Position numbers and translations under genes: made by a program. A DNA stretch of 39,738 nucleotides from Bacteroidales bacterium (GTDB taxonomy: Bacteria > Bacteroidota > Bacteroidia > Bacteroidales > F082): the NCBI GenBank assembly GCA_024400195.1, contig JAKSNC010000016.1, positions 1-39,738 of the forward strand, in the 5' to 3' direction. The notes under the pieces are model-generated. The model made no database searches and was not told the origin of the DNA. It saw nothing but the letters and a program-made list of their open reading frames with translations. This document shows, one piece after another, positions 1 to 7,849 of this stretch (its first letter is position 1; each line of letters begins with the position of its first letter).

Positions 1-72
1 TCTGACAATGAATCTCAAATTGTTGCTGAATTATTCAGACTCTATCAAACAATAATAGAACAAGAACAATGA
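1..72 (+). CDS. C-terminal end of an unidentified upstream gene (partial)
   Basis: An open frame runs from the first base to a TGA at 70-72 and encodes 23 residues ending in IIEQEQ. It is a charged helical tail with no recognisable motif. The rest of the gene lies outside the window. Its direction matches the Fic gene that follows. The product cannot be named. Confidence 0.4.
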   Translation, partial: SDNESQIVAELFRLYQTIIEQEQ

Positions 73-141
73 ATTTCCCCGCCAAAATGACCGAAAGCGA
101 ATGTGTGGCGGAGTTGTTCAAGAGGTGTTTTTTAAACAAAT

Positions 142-172
142 TTCTTTCCAATATTTTAAAGATTGGAAAGAA
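142..172. promoter_or_regulatory. Perfect palindrome upstream of the Fic gene (candidate operator)
   Basis: TTCTTTCCAAT at 142-152 is mirrored exactly by ATTGGAAAGAA at 162-172. The core half-sites TTCTTTCCA and TGGAAAGAA are separated by 13 bases (151-163). The same half-sites with the same 13-base separation recur at the 3' end of the Fic gene. The symmetry and position just before the ATG at 200 suggest a binding site for a dimeric regulator, possibly the winged-helix tail of the Fic protein itself. That assignment is inference. Confidence 0.5.
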
Positions 173-199
173 TTTGCTACCTTTGCCAAAATTTTAGAT

Positions 200-1510
200 A
201 TGGAAAAAGCACCCTTAATCTCTTGGAATAATCTTGCGAAAGCAATGCTGAAGTTGCAGCAGGATGGCGAATTGGCGTCATCCGTCAGTAGGCTCAACGA
301 CCAATATATCTACTGGGATAAGGCGAAGTACAAACAAGTATCTGGCATCGACTCTGAAAAAGAACTGTGGGCGTTGATGATGGCCGAGAGAGTGAAAAGG
401 CGTGTGCCAGTGCCTCTTTGGAAAAGGTACGGAATCCATTTCTCATTGACCAATCAGATGCAACGTCAATGCCATCAGTTTGATATGGATTTTGGAGGGG
501 CTTGGATGGATGATTCAGTAGGGTCAGAAGCCAACAAGGAAAGGTATCTCATCAGTTCACTCATCGAGGAGGCCATCTCTTCCAGCCAGATGGAAGGCGC
601 CGTTACCACCCGCAAAGTGGCCAAGGAAATGCTCCGTAAGAAGCTGTCACCCAAAGACAAGTCGCAACGGATGATTTTCAACAATTATCAAACCATCCGC
701 TTCATTGTGGAAAACGAACACCAACCCCTTTCGGAAGAACTTCTGTTAGAAATCCATCGGCTGATGACCATCGGCACGTTGGATAATCCTGACGACGTGG
801 GCTGCTTCAGACAGAACGATGAGGTGGTGGTGCAAAATCAGATTACCGGCGAAGTGGCGCATACTCCGCCTACATTTACCGAAATTCCGGCTTTTATATC
901 CGAACTCTGTCAATTCTTTAATGAAAACGATGCGGAAACCTATATCCATCCCATCATCAAAGGCATCATCATTCACTTTATGGTGGCTTATATGCATCCG
1001 TTTGTGGATGGAAACGGACGTACAGCCCGGGCGCTCTTCTATTGGTATATGCTCAAACAGGGTTACTGGCTCATCGAGTACCTCTCCATCTCACGGATCA
1101 TCTACGCGGCGAAACCTTCGTATGAAAAATCGTTTCTCTATGCTGAAACCGACCAAAACGACATTGGCTATTTCATTGCTTATAATTTGAGGGTCATAGA
1201 ATTGGCCTTCAAAGGTTTGCAGGATTACATAAAACGTAAACAGCAAGAACAGCAAGCCGCACACAAATATCTACAAATCCCGAACCTTAATATGCGTCAA
1301 GCGGAAATCGTTAAAATGTTTGAGGATAACCCTCATGAGATGATAGTTGTAAAAGATTTGCAAGTCAAGTTCCTCATTACGCCGACCACAGCCAAAGCGG
1401 ATATTTTGCCGTTGCTTGAAATGGGATTACTGAAGGAAATTGCTTTGAATAAAGTAAAGAAAGCCTACCTGAAAGGCGATGAATTTGATAAAATTCTTTC
1501 CAGCATTTAA
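200..1510 (+). CDS. Fic-domain protein (probable AMPylase, self-inhibited type)
   Basis: The 436-residue protein carries the Fic core HPFVDGNGRTAR starting at His266, where His is the catalytic base and the following loop binds nucleotide phosphates. An inhibitory motif of the form SxxxEG (Ser128 to Gly133, Glu132) precedes the core, which places it among class II Fic proteins whose N-terminal helix blocks ATP binding. The C-terminal ~90 residues look like a winged helix (QAEIVKMF, then VKDL and TPTTAKADI), as in many Bacteroidetes Fic proteins. Fic enzymes usually transfer AMP to a hydroxyl on a target protein; the target here is unknown. The ATG at 200 is preferred over the in-frame ATG at 101, because family members begin close to MEKxPxISW and because the longer form would translate through the palindrome at 142-172. 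Confidence 0.85.
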   Translation: MEKAPLISWNNLAKAMLKLQQDGELASSVSRLNDQYIYWDKAKYKQVSGIDSEKELWALMMAERVKRRVPVPLWKRYGIHFSLTNQMQRQCHQFDMDFGGAWMDDSVGSEANKERYLISSLIEEAISSSQMEGAVTTRKVAKEMLRKKLSPKDKSQRMIFNNYQTIRFIVENEHQPLSEELLLEIHRLMTIGTLDNPDDVGCFRQNDEVVVQNQITGEVAHTPPTFTEIPAFISELCQFFNENDAETYIHPIIKGIIIHFMVAYMHPFVDGNGRTARALFYWYMLKQGYWLIEYLSISRIIYAAKPSYEKSFLYAETDQNDIGYFIAYNLRVIELAFKGLQDYIKRKQQEQQAAHKYLQIPNLNMRQAEIVKMFEDNPHEMIVVKDLQVKFLITPTTAKADILPLLEMGLLKEIALNKVKKAYLKGDEFDKILSSI

Positions 1511-1526
1511 AACATTGGAAAGAATT
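1492..1526. promoter_or_regulatory. Second Fic-associated palindrome, overlapping the stop codon
   Basis: AATTCTTTCCA at 1492-1502 is mirrored exactly by TGGAAAGAATT at 1516-1526, with a 13-base gap. The inner half-sites TTCTTTCCA and TGGAAAGAA match those at 142-172 in sequence and spacing. This copy overlaps the last codons and stop of the Fic gene and precedes the dinD remnant. It may be a second operator or a trace of recombination that carried the gene between repeats. Confidence 0.45.
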
Positions 1527-1538
1527 GAAGTGAAATAA

Positions 1539-1712
1539 GACGAAGATAATGTTGACAACAATCTTGCTGTTAGGAAAATGCTGATAGAAAGGGGAATCGT
1601 GCCGGAAAATCTTCCTCTGGCGGAGGATGTGAAAAAGGTTGAACGCCGTTTGGAAAGCGACGAAAAGGAAGCCCTAAAAGGTGAAAAGAAATCGAAAGAC
1701 GATGCTATTTGA
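1539..1712 (+). pseudogene. dinD: C-terminal remnant of dinD (DNA-damage-inducible protein D)
   Basis: The frame between a TAA at 1536 and a TGA at 1710-1712 encodes about 57 residues with VRKMLIERGIVPENLP followed by a VKKVERRLES-type segment. As I remember the family, this matches the C-terminus of DinD, where a VR-ML-RGI-PE-LP segment is followed by a KKVERR segment. There is no suitable start codon or N-terminal Bro/DinD domain upstream, because the Fic gene occupies that space, so only the tail survives. The 1713-1860 stretch to the tRNA holds no convincing gene. Confidence 0.6.
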
Positions 1713-1844
1713 TTCAATCAGGATAAAATCCAAATCATCATCGAAGGCAACCGCGAGAACGCGGAGCAGGGCGAGGACGTGAATTGTTGAATCTTCTCAA
1801 GCGAATTTTTTTTCACAAAAGGTGTCATCTATTCAAATTTTTTG

Positions 1845-1852
1845 TAATTTTG
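1845..1852 (+). promoter_or_regulatory. Promoter -7 element for tRNA-Lys
   Basis: TAATTTTG fits the Bacteroidetes TAnnTTTG element and ends 12 bases before the mature tRNA, which is a normal spacing for a short tRNA leader. The region upstream is T-rich, and no sharp -33 element is seen. Confidence 0.6.
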
Positions 1853-1864
1853 CAGTCGCAAAAC

Positions 1865-1937
1865 GCATCCTTAGCTCAGTTGGTAGAGCAACTGACTCTT
1901 AATCAGTGGGTCCAGGGTTCGAATCCCTGAGGGTGTA
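1865..1937 (+). tRNA. tRNA-Lys (anticodon CTT)
   Basis: A complete cloverleaf can be folded: a 7-bp acceptor stem (GCATCCT with AGGGTGT, two G-U pairs), a D arm with AGCTCAGTTGGTAGAGC, an anticodon stem ACTGA/TCAGT with loop CTCTTAA, and a T arm CAGGG-TTCGAAT-CCCTG. The discriminator base is A1937. CCA is not encoded. The anticodon CTT reads AAG (lysine). A single-gene unit is implied by its own promoter and terminator. Confidence 0.95.
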
Positions 1938-1941
1938 CAGC

Positions 1942-1988
1942 AAAAAAGGTCTCGCGGTGTTGATTCTCAACACCGCGAGACCTTTTTT
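1942..1988 (+). terminator. Strong rho-independent terminator after tRNA-Lys
   Basis: A perfect 22-bp stem (1942-1963 with 1967-1988) and a 3-base loop starts five bases after the tRNA and ends in a T tract. The A-rich 5' arm makes it usable from both directions. Confidence 0.85.
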
Positions 1989-2043
1989 ATTAATTAGTCG
2001 CTCCTTAAAAAGCATTTAACGGATTATTAATCAATAAGATAAT

Positions 2044-3094
2044 TACGATGTTCTTGTCTGCAAGATTTTCTGACTTTACATCAAGAAACTTGGCAGAAAA
2101 TGATAGGAAAAACACCGAATTATAATGAGGGCGAACTGTTCAGGACGATTCTTAAAGACTTCATTGATATGAACCACGAACTGACACTGCTTGCTGATAG
2201 GATAGACTGGCGCTATTTCGAGAAGGCGTTTGCGTCCTCTACTCCAATACCGGCTGTCTGGCTGTTCGGGAAGATGGCTGAGGAATCGTTGGTGGTGTCG
2301 GACACTATTGTGCAGGGCAACAACACGACGTTTCCGACAGATGTCAGGTTGTGCAAGAAGGTGATAGACGGCTGCAGTAGGATAGTTCATACGGAGAATC
2401 TCTCTCAGAGACAGACCTATACGAAGATCAGCAGGGAACTGCTCCGTACGACGTACAACAGCGAACATCCGAAGCGTCACAGGAAAGCAGTCGCGGCGAT
2501 GAGGAATCTTCGTACAATCGCCGGCCGCCAGATGCGGGAACTGGAAAGGGTGATGACGAAGGAGCTGCGCAAGACGTACGAAGAAGAAATATCCGTCTAC
2601 AACAGGGTGCTGTCCCAGACACCTCACAGTAAGGACAAGGTGTACAGCATCCACAAGCCGCAGACGGCATCCGGGAATCGGAAACTGCCGGAGCCCCCGG
2701 CCTATGACCGTGGCGGACGCGGTGTGAAGGCGGTCGTGGGAGTCAGGGTGATCACACCGGGCAAACCAAATAAATCCGACACAGCGTATGACAGGAAGAA
2801 GAAACGGTATCCGTTCAGGCGCAGGGCGGGCTTTGAACCGGTTTTTGGTCATCTGAAGAAAGATTATCACATGCAGGACAACTTCCTGAGTGGCAGAGAA
2901 TCAGCTTCAATCAACGCAATGTTGGCCGCAACGGGTTGGAATCTAAAGAAAACGATGAAGTACCTCGCGAAAAAGAACGCGAAGACTTTGTTTGTCTTGT
3001 TACAAATCCTATTCAAAGGCCCTCAATATAAATTACAGACTGCTTGAGTAAGCAGTCGTTAAGGATTTATTATGTAATGTTTCTTGAACATCGT
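2044..3094 (+). mobile_element. Probable extent of an IS5-like insertion sequence remnant
   Basis: TACGATGTTC at 2044-2053 is repeated in inverted orientation at 3085-3094, 46 bases before the transposase start and 37 bases after its stop. These may be the inner parts of terminal inverted repeats. No clean target duplication could be assigned, so the boundaries are tentative. Confidence 0.35.
2100..3047 (+). pseudogene. IS5/IS1182-like DDE transposase with internal deletions
   Basis: The 315-residue frame matches a common Bacteroidales DDE transposase in separate blocks. It has the N-terminal WRYFEKAF segment, then jumps directly to VSDTIVQGNNTTFPTD, then runs through RTIAGRQMRELER to SIHKPQTA, then jumps to AYDRGGRGVK, and ends with IEP-like FEPVFGHLKKDYHMQDN. 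Family members are usually well over 400 residues, and two central pieces are missing (about residues 46-68 and after residue 210), including part of the RNase H-like fold. The reading frame nevertheless stays open. It is probably inactive. The stretch at residues 47-65 is unlike the family and may be scar sequence. Confidence 0.75.
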
Positions 3095-3129
3095 ATCCCC
3101 AATCAGTTGATAATATAGATAAGTTCAAT

Positions 3130-3163
3130 AAAAAAAGCCGGATTTTAAAATCCGGCTTTTTTT
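3130..3163. terminator. Bidirectional terminator
   Basis: A perfect palindrome centred between 3146 and 3147 has a GCCGG core, A tracts on the left arm and T tracts on the right arm. It lies between the convergent transposase remnant and the secreted protein gene, and can end transcription from both. Confidence 0.8.
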
Positions 3164-3181
3164 GTGACTTATAGTGATTTG

Positions 3182-5215
3182 TTATTTCACGACAAGTTTA
3201 ACGGTCTTGCTGTAACCGTTGGCCTTCACTGTGCAGAAATAGACTCCGCTGGTGAGGTCGCTGATGTTGATGGTGTTGACACCAACTGTCAGGTTCTGTG
3301 AAACGGTCTTAACAAGCTGACCTGCGATGTTGTGGAAGCTGATGACAGCGTCGGTATTCATAGCTGAGTTGACGTTGATACCGGCACTTGCGTTAGCAGG
3401 GTTAGGATAGATTGATGAAACTTCGTTGAGAGGATCAACTTCGGCGACATCTTCACCACTGAGGCAGTACTTAACAACTACGAGGTAGTTATCAGTAACG
3501 TTAGCCTGACCTTCAGCTGCGTCTGGATCATAGTCAAGATAGAGGTCGATGTAGTCATCGGCGTTGTATGACCAATAACCGAAACCCTTAACTGCGTTAG
3601 GATATGACATCATGTAGTAAGTCTCATCAAGTTCGTGTTCGAATGTACCCGTGAAGTTGATTTCCTCATCGTACCAAACACCGTCTTTCTTGTAAGTAAC
3701 AGCAGCGTCATAGAGGTAGAACTGACCAGCTGAGCCAGGTCCGAGACGTTGCTTGGACAAGCCGTTGTAGCCGATATAGACATCGCCGTTGTCAGCAAGG
3801 ACGAGAGCAGGCATGGTATAGATACCGAGTGAACGATATGGACCCGGTTTGTTGTCCCAATATTCACCGTAGGAAACAGTGTCACCAGGTGCTGGGGAAT
3901 ACCAATAAGTACCGAAGATGTGGAGGTTTTCATGACCGTCTTCTTCAGCAAGGTAATATACACGGTCTTCATTCAACGTGCTGCTCACACCATTACGACC
4001 ATTCTGGTTGTAATAAATGTTACCGAACCATTCGGGATCGTTATCCTTTTCCCATTCACCGAACTTAGGAATTCTGTTGGTTCCGTCAACAGGGTTCTGG
4101 TAGTTGGAGTTCCAATAAACGATGTCGAAGGTCATTGGCCAGTATGAGTATGAACCTGCTGTCTCTGCAGACGGAGCCCATCTCATCATACCGAAAGCGA
4201 CATGGACGGTACCGTCGTTAGCAATGGCGATACTGTGTGAATTGTCCTCCCACCATGTTGAGTCGGTATTACTGTTGTAATTCGTATTCCAGCTCCAGTC
4301 AAACATTTTGCCTGAACCATCCATGTTGGCGTTAGGCATCTGGCAGATTGTGACTTTCTCCCAGTTTTCACCGTTATCGTGGGAAATGAGGTAGAATATA
4401 TCGGTAGTGATAGCACCGAACATGATGGCAACGTTATCGCCGTTGGCAGCCATGATGTAGTCATCAGCGCCAATGCAATAGTTGTAGTAGTTCTGGTCAA
4501 CCGGAACAACTGCGTCGCTCCATGTCTCACCGTAGTCGGTGGAACGATAGTAGTAAACGTAGTTGAGGAGGGTGTTCTGCGAATCTTGGTCAGCACCAAT
4601 GATGTGGACATACTGTCCGTTTGCACCTGATGTGATGACGCGAGGCCATGTAATCTCAGGAAGGTTTTTGATAAGTCTCCATTCGCCCTGGCCGGCAACA
4701 TCTCTCTTGTAGATGTTGGTACCGGTAGCGTGAGAAACGAGGATTTCACCAGCACCGCATTTGGTTATTGACGGCCAACCTGACTTCATGTCTTCAACGC
4801 GTTCTGACGGTTCTTCACCAAATGACTCGCCATCGTAGTAGTTGTAACCGGCACCACGTTTTGCCCATGTAGCGTTGTTGTGATCCCATGTCTCGACAAT
4901 GGCTGCTGTTCCATCATCCCAAACGGTGAGACGGTTGCCAATAGCCGAGTTCGACTGAAGGTCGTAATAGGTTGTCATTGTGTAGAACTCTTCCCAAGTG
5001 TAATCTTCACCAAAGCGGTTGCTGGTGGCGACTCTTGGAATGTAATTGGTAGGAGTGAAACTCATAGGAGCTTCCTCATCACCTGTGACGGCGGCTTTCA
5101 CCTGAGTTGTTACGCTCTGTTTGAAAGCACTAGCGTTTCTTGTCGGTCGCGGTCTCTGTGCAAAACCGGCAATGCCTAACATAAGGCTCAATGAAAGTAA
5201 TGCTACTTTTTTCAT
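3182..5215 (-). CDS. Secreted BNR-repeat protein with type IX sorting domain
   Basis: The 677-residue protein starts with a clear signal peptide (MKKVALLSLSLMLGIAGFAQ). Two Asp-box (BNR) motifs, STDYGETW at about 225-232 and SHDNGENW at about 278-285, point to a sialidase-like beta-propeller. Asp boxes mark the fold rather than the activity, and no sialidase arginine triad is evident to me. The last ~75 residues form a Por-type sorting domain (YPNPA, then GQLVKT, GVYFCTVK and a lysine-containing end), so the protein should cross the outer membrane by the type IX system and be anchored or released there. It is a single-gene unit with its own promoter and a terminator. The substrate is unknown. 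Confidence 0.8.
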   Translation of the reverse strand: MKKVALLSLSLMLGIAGFAQRPRPTRNASAFKQSVTTQVKAAVTGDEEAPMSFTPTNYIPRVATSNRFGEDYTWEEFYTMTTYYDLQSNSAIGNRLTVWDDGTAAIVETWDHNNATWAKRGAGYNYYDGESFGEEPSERVEDMKSGWPSITKCGAGEILVSHATGTNIYKRDVAGQGEWRLIKNLPEITWPRVITSGANGQYVHIIGADQDSQNTLLNYVYYYRSTDYGETWSDAVVPVDQNYYNYCIGADDYIMAANGDNVAIMFGAITTDIFYLISHDNGENWEKVTICQMPNANMDGSGKMFDWSWNTNYNSNTDSTWWEDNSHSIAIANDGTVHVAFGMMRWAPSAETAGSYSYWPMTFDIVYWNSNYQNPVDGTNRIPKFGEWEKDNDPEWFGNIYYNQNGRNGVSSTLNEDRVYYLAEEDGHENLHIFGTYWYSPAPGDTVSYGEYWDNKPGPYRSLGIYTMPALVLADNGDVYIGYNGLSKQRLGPGSAGQFYLYDAAVTYKKDGVWYDEEINFTGTFEHELDETYYMMSYPNAVKGFGYWSYNADDYIDLYLDYDPDAAEGQANVTDNYLVVVKYCLSGEDVAEVDPLNEVSSIYPNPANASAGINVNSAMNTDAVISFHNIAGQLVKTVSQNLTVGVNTINISDLTSGVYFCTVKANGYSKTVKLVVK

Positions 5216-5273
5216 GGTTAAATTTATTGATTAATAAATAAAGTTTCCTTCATGCTTTTACACGAACATATTG

Positions 5274-5305
5274 CAAAGGTAGTACATTTTTTTTAATAAC
5301 TCAAA
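5274..5305 (-). promoter_or_regulatory. Promoter of the BNR/T9SS gene
   Basis: On the minus strand TACCTTTG (5274-5281) is an exact TAnnTTTG -7 element. A TTTG at 5302-5305 sits 20 bases upstream, in the usual -33 position. The transcript would have a leader of about 50 bases. Confidence 0.7.
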
Positions 5306-5374
5306 AAAAAATTATCAAAAACATGTTTTTTCAAAAAAGGCCTTTACATACAATACGTTTTTATACGTGACAAC

Positions 5375-6577
5375 TTACTTTGTCACGAGGTCGAATGTAT
5401 CTTTCGCAATCATATATTCCTCATCTGTCGGGAAGACAACTACTGTGACTTTGGAATCCGGTGTCGATATGATACCGGCGACGCCTTGTGTTTCTTCGTT
5501 CAGTTTCTTGTCTATCTTTATTCCGAGGAACTCCATATTGGAAAGGATCGGTTCTCTCATAAACCACGCATTTTCGCCTATACCGCCCGTCATTATGAGC
5601 AGGTCGCAGCCATTCATCACTGCGGCGTATGCGCCTATATATTTCTTCACTCTGTGGGCGAACATATTGAAGGCGTATGTGCAGCGTTCGTCTCCGGCAT
5701 CGCGTCCGGCCCTGACATCGCGCATGTCCTGTTTTCCTCCGGTGATGCCGACAAGTCCCGACTTCTTATTAATTAAGGTATTCATTTCCTTCATCGAGAA
5801 GCCTTCTTTTTCGGCGATATACATGAAGGCGCCGAGGTCGAGGTCACCGGTACGGCTGCCCATCATCAAACCTTCGACAGGTGTGAAGCCCATCGAGGTA
5901 TCGACCGACTTACCATTTTGGATGGCGGCTATTGATGCACCGCTTCCGAGGTGGCAGCTTATGATTTTAAGGTCTTTGCAGTCTTTACCGACGTATTTGG
6001 CGGCGTTTTCCGAAACGAATCTGTGTGATGTTCCGTGGAATCCGTAGCGACGGACGCGGTATTTCTCATAGTATTCGAAAGGAACAGGATAAAGGAAGGC
6101 TTCTGGCTTCATCGTCGAATGGAAGGCCGTATCGAACACACCAGCCTGTTTCACATTCGGAAGAAGCTCAGTTATTGCAGCGACGCCTTTGAGACAGCCG
6201 GGGTTGTGAAGAGGCGCGAGGTCACAGAGTTTCTCCATCTCCCTAATAACCTCGTCGCTGATTCTGACGCTCTTGTTGAATGTCTCGCCACCATGAACGA
6301 GGCGGTGACCGACGGCTTCAATCTCATCAAGTGACTTGATGACGCCGTATTCCGGATTTACCAAAGCCTTAAGAACTATATCAACGCCGACAGTATGATC
6401 AGGAATGGGAAGCTGCTCATAATGCTTCTGGCCGTTCCATTTGTGGGTAAACTCGCCCATTTCGAGACCGATGCGTTCCAACAATCCCTTTGCTATCAAC
6501 GAGTGACTATTTTCATTAATGTCTATAAGTTGGTATTTTATCGACGAACTGCCGCTGTTAAGAACCAATATTTTCAT
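5375..6577 (-). CDS. ackA: Acetate kinase
   Basis: The 400-residue protein has the expected length and opens with MKILVLNSGSSSIKYQLI, the N-terminal phosphate-binding motif of the ASKHA fold. It also carries FGFHGTSH-like YGFHGTSHRFVS and GSRTGDLDLGA near the active site. It transfers the phosphoryl group of acetyl phosphate to ADP, giving acetate and ATP in the cytoplasm. It lies 12 bases after pta and should be co-transcribed with it. Confidence 0.97.
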   Translation of the reverse strand: MKILVLNSGSSSIKYQLIDINENSHSLIAKGLLERIGLEMGEFTHKWNGQKHYEQLPIPDHTVGVDIVLKALVNPEYGVIKSLDEIEAVGHRLVHGGETFNKSVRISDEVIREMEKLCDLAPLHNPGCLKGVAAITELLPNVKQAGVFDTAFHSTMKPEAFLYPVPFEYYEKYRVRRYGFHGTSHRFVSENAAKYVGKDCKDLKIISCHLGSGASIAAIQNGKSVDTSMGFTPVEGLMMGSRTGDLDLGAFMYIAEKEGFSMKEMNTLINKKSGLVGITGGKQDMRDVRAGRDAGDERCTYAFNMFAHRVKKYIGAYAAVMNGCDLLIMTGGIGENAWFMREPILSNMEFLGIKIDKKLNEETQGVAGIISTPDSKVTVVVFPTDEEYMIAKDTFDLVTK

Positions 6578-6589
6578 TTTTTCGAATTT

Positions 6590-7606
6590 TTATTTGTTTG
6601 ACTTCTGTGCTATTGCCTGATTAGCTGTTATGGCGACGAGTTTGTAGATGTCGTCGATGGAGCATCCGCGACTCAAGTCGTTGCACGGTTTTGCAAGACC
6701 TTGAAGGACGGGGCCGACTGCTTCGGCACCACCGAGACGCTGCACGAGTTTGTATGCTATATTGCCGACTTCGAGGCTGGGGAATACAAGTGTGTTGGCC
6801 TTTCCGGCGACGTTGCTACCCGGAGCTTTTGACGAGCCAACTGATGGAACGATGGCGGCATCAGCCTGAAGTTCACCGTCGAGAAGAAGGTCGGGACGAC
6901 GTTCGCGTGCGATGTTGGTAGCCGTGATAACTTTGTCAACGACTTCATGTTTGGCAGAACCTTTTGTCGAGAAGCTGAGGATTGCCACTGCCGGGTCGAT
7001 TTTCGCAATGTTTTTAGCGGTGTCGGCGGTGCATATAGCTATTTCGGCGAGTTGTTCGGCTGTCGGGACGGGTGTCACGGCGCAGTCGGCGAAGACCATT
7101 TTGCCGTCGGTACCATATTTGCAGCCGTCCTGGAGGAACATGATGAATGCTCCGGAGACGCATGAAACGCCGGGGATAGTCTTTATGATCTGGAGAGCCG
7201 GACGTAGCATATCGCCCGTAGTGCTTCTGGCACCGCTGACGAGGCCGTCACCTTCTCCGTTCTTGACCATCAAAATACCGAGGTACATAAAGTTTTCGGC
7301 GAGAGCCGTAGCCTGCTCCATGGTCATTCCCTTTGCTTTGCGCAGTTCGTAAAGAAGAGCCGCATATTTGTCGCGGTCGGGATTGTTTTTAGGATCCACG
7401 AGAGTTGCCTTATCAATATTCTTAAGGCCGAACTCGGCTGTCATCTTCTTTATCTCGGCCACATTACCGATGAGGACGACGTCGGCGATACCGTCGGCAA
7501 TGATGCGGTCGGCGGCCTGAAGTGTTCTTGGTTCGTCGCCTTCCGGAAGGACGATGCGCTGTTTGTGCTCCTGCGCATTCCTGATAATTTCTTTAATAAG
7601 ATCCAT
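6590..7606 (-). CDS. pta: Phosphate acetyltransferase (short form)
   Basis: The 338-residue protein corresponds to the PTA_PTB catalytic domain alone, the short form typical of many anaerobes; it lacks the N-terminal DRTGG and P-loop regions of the enterobacterial enzyme. Recognisable segments are IVLPEGDEPRTLQAA near the N-terminus, the central GLVSGARSTTGDMLRPALQ, and GKANTLVFPSLEVGNIAYK near the C-terminus. It converts acetyl-CoA and phosphate to acetyl phosphate and CoA, the step before AckA. It is the first gene of the pta-ackA operon, with a TAnnTTTG promoter upstream. Confidence 0.96.
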   Translation of the reverse strand: MDLIKEIIRNAQEHKQRIVLPEGDEPRTLQAADRIIADGIADVVLIGNVAEIKKMTAEFGLKNIDKATLVDPKNNPDRDKYAALLYELRKAKGMTMEQATALAENFMYLGILMVKNGEGDGLVSGARSTTGDMLRPALQIIKTIPGVSCVSGAFIMFLQDGCKYGTDGKMVFADCAVTPVPTAEQLAEIAICTADTAKNIAKIDPAVAILSFSTKGSAKHEVVDKVITATNIARERRPDLLLDGELQADAAIVPSVGSSKAPGSNVAGKANTLVFPSLEVGNIAYKLVQRLGGAEAVGPVLQGLAKPCNDLSRGCSIDDIYKLVAITANQAIAQKSNK

Positions 7607-7681
7607 AACGTGCTTTTTTTGTTTATTGATTTTGATTATGTTTTCAGAATGATGCTTTCAGTTTTTACTGAAAACATCTTA

Positions 7682-7689
7682 CAAAGGTA
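7682..7689 (-). promoter_or_regulatory. Promoter -7 element for pta-ackA
   Basis: TACCTTTG on the minus strand matches the Bacteroidetes -7 consensus and lies 75 bases upstream of the pta start. A convincing -33 element is not obvious. Confidence 0.6.
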
Positions 7690-7817
7690 GTGATTTTTAT
7701 CGTTGCCTCTGTGCGAAAAATCCATTCCGCAAATAAAAAACGATAGTGCTTAGGTCTCAGATTTAGTAACTTCTATAAATTCCACGATTTACAAAAATTT
7801 TCTCCAAAGATTTTGCT

Positions 7818-7825
7818 TATATTTG
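7818..7825 (+). promoter_or_regulatory. Promoter -7 element for valS-prmC
   Basis: TATATTTG matches TAnnTTTG and lies 24 bases before the valS ATG, giving a short leader. It is divergent from the pta promoter. The 7690-7817 stretch between the two promoters shows nothing else. Confidence 0.6.
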
Positions 7826-7849
7826 CAAGTTTTTTAACTTAGTATCAGT

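Noticed and set aside
69-197. 42-codon frame (MNFPAKMTESE...) before the Fic gene, overlapping the previous stop as ATGA
   Set aside because: The overlap is attractive, but the frame ends just before the Fic ATG, has no recognisable domain and runs through the palindrome. It could be the front of a frameshifted Fic, but I cannot show it.
2076-2870. 264-codon frame antisense to the transposase
   Set aside because: It is the reverse of conserved transposase codons, has no family resemblance or promoter, and disappears with the transposase explanation.
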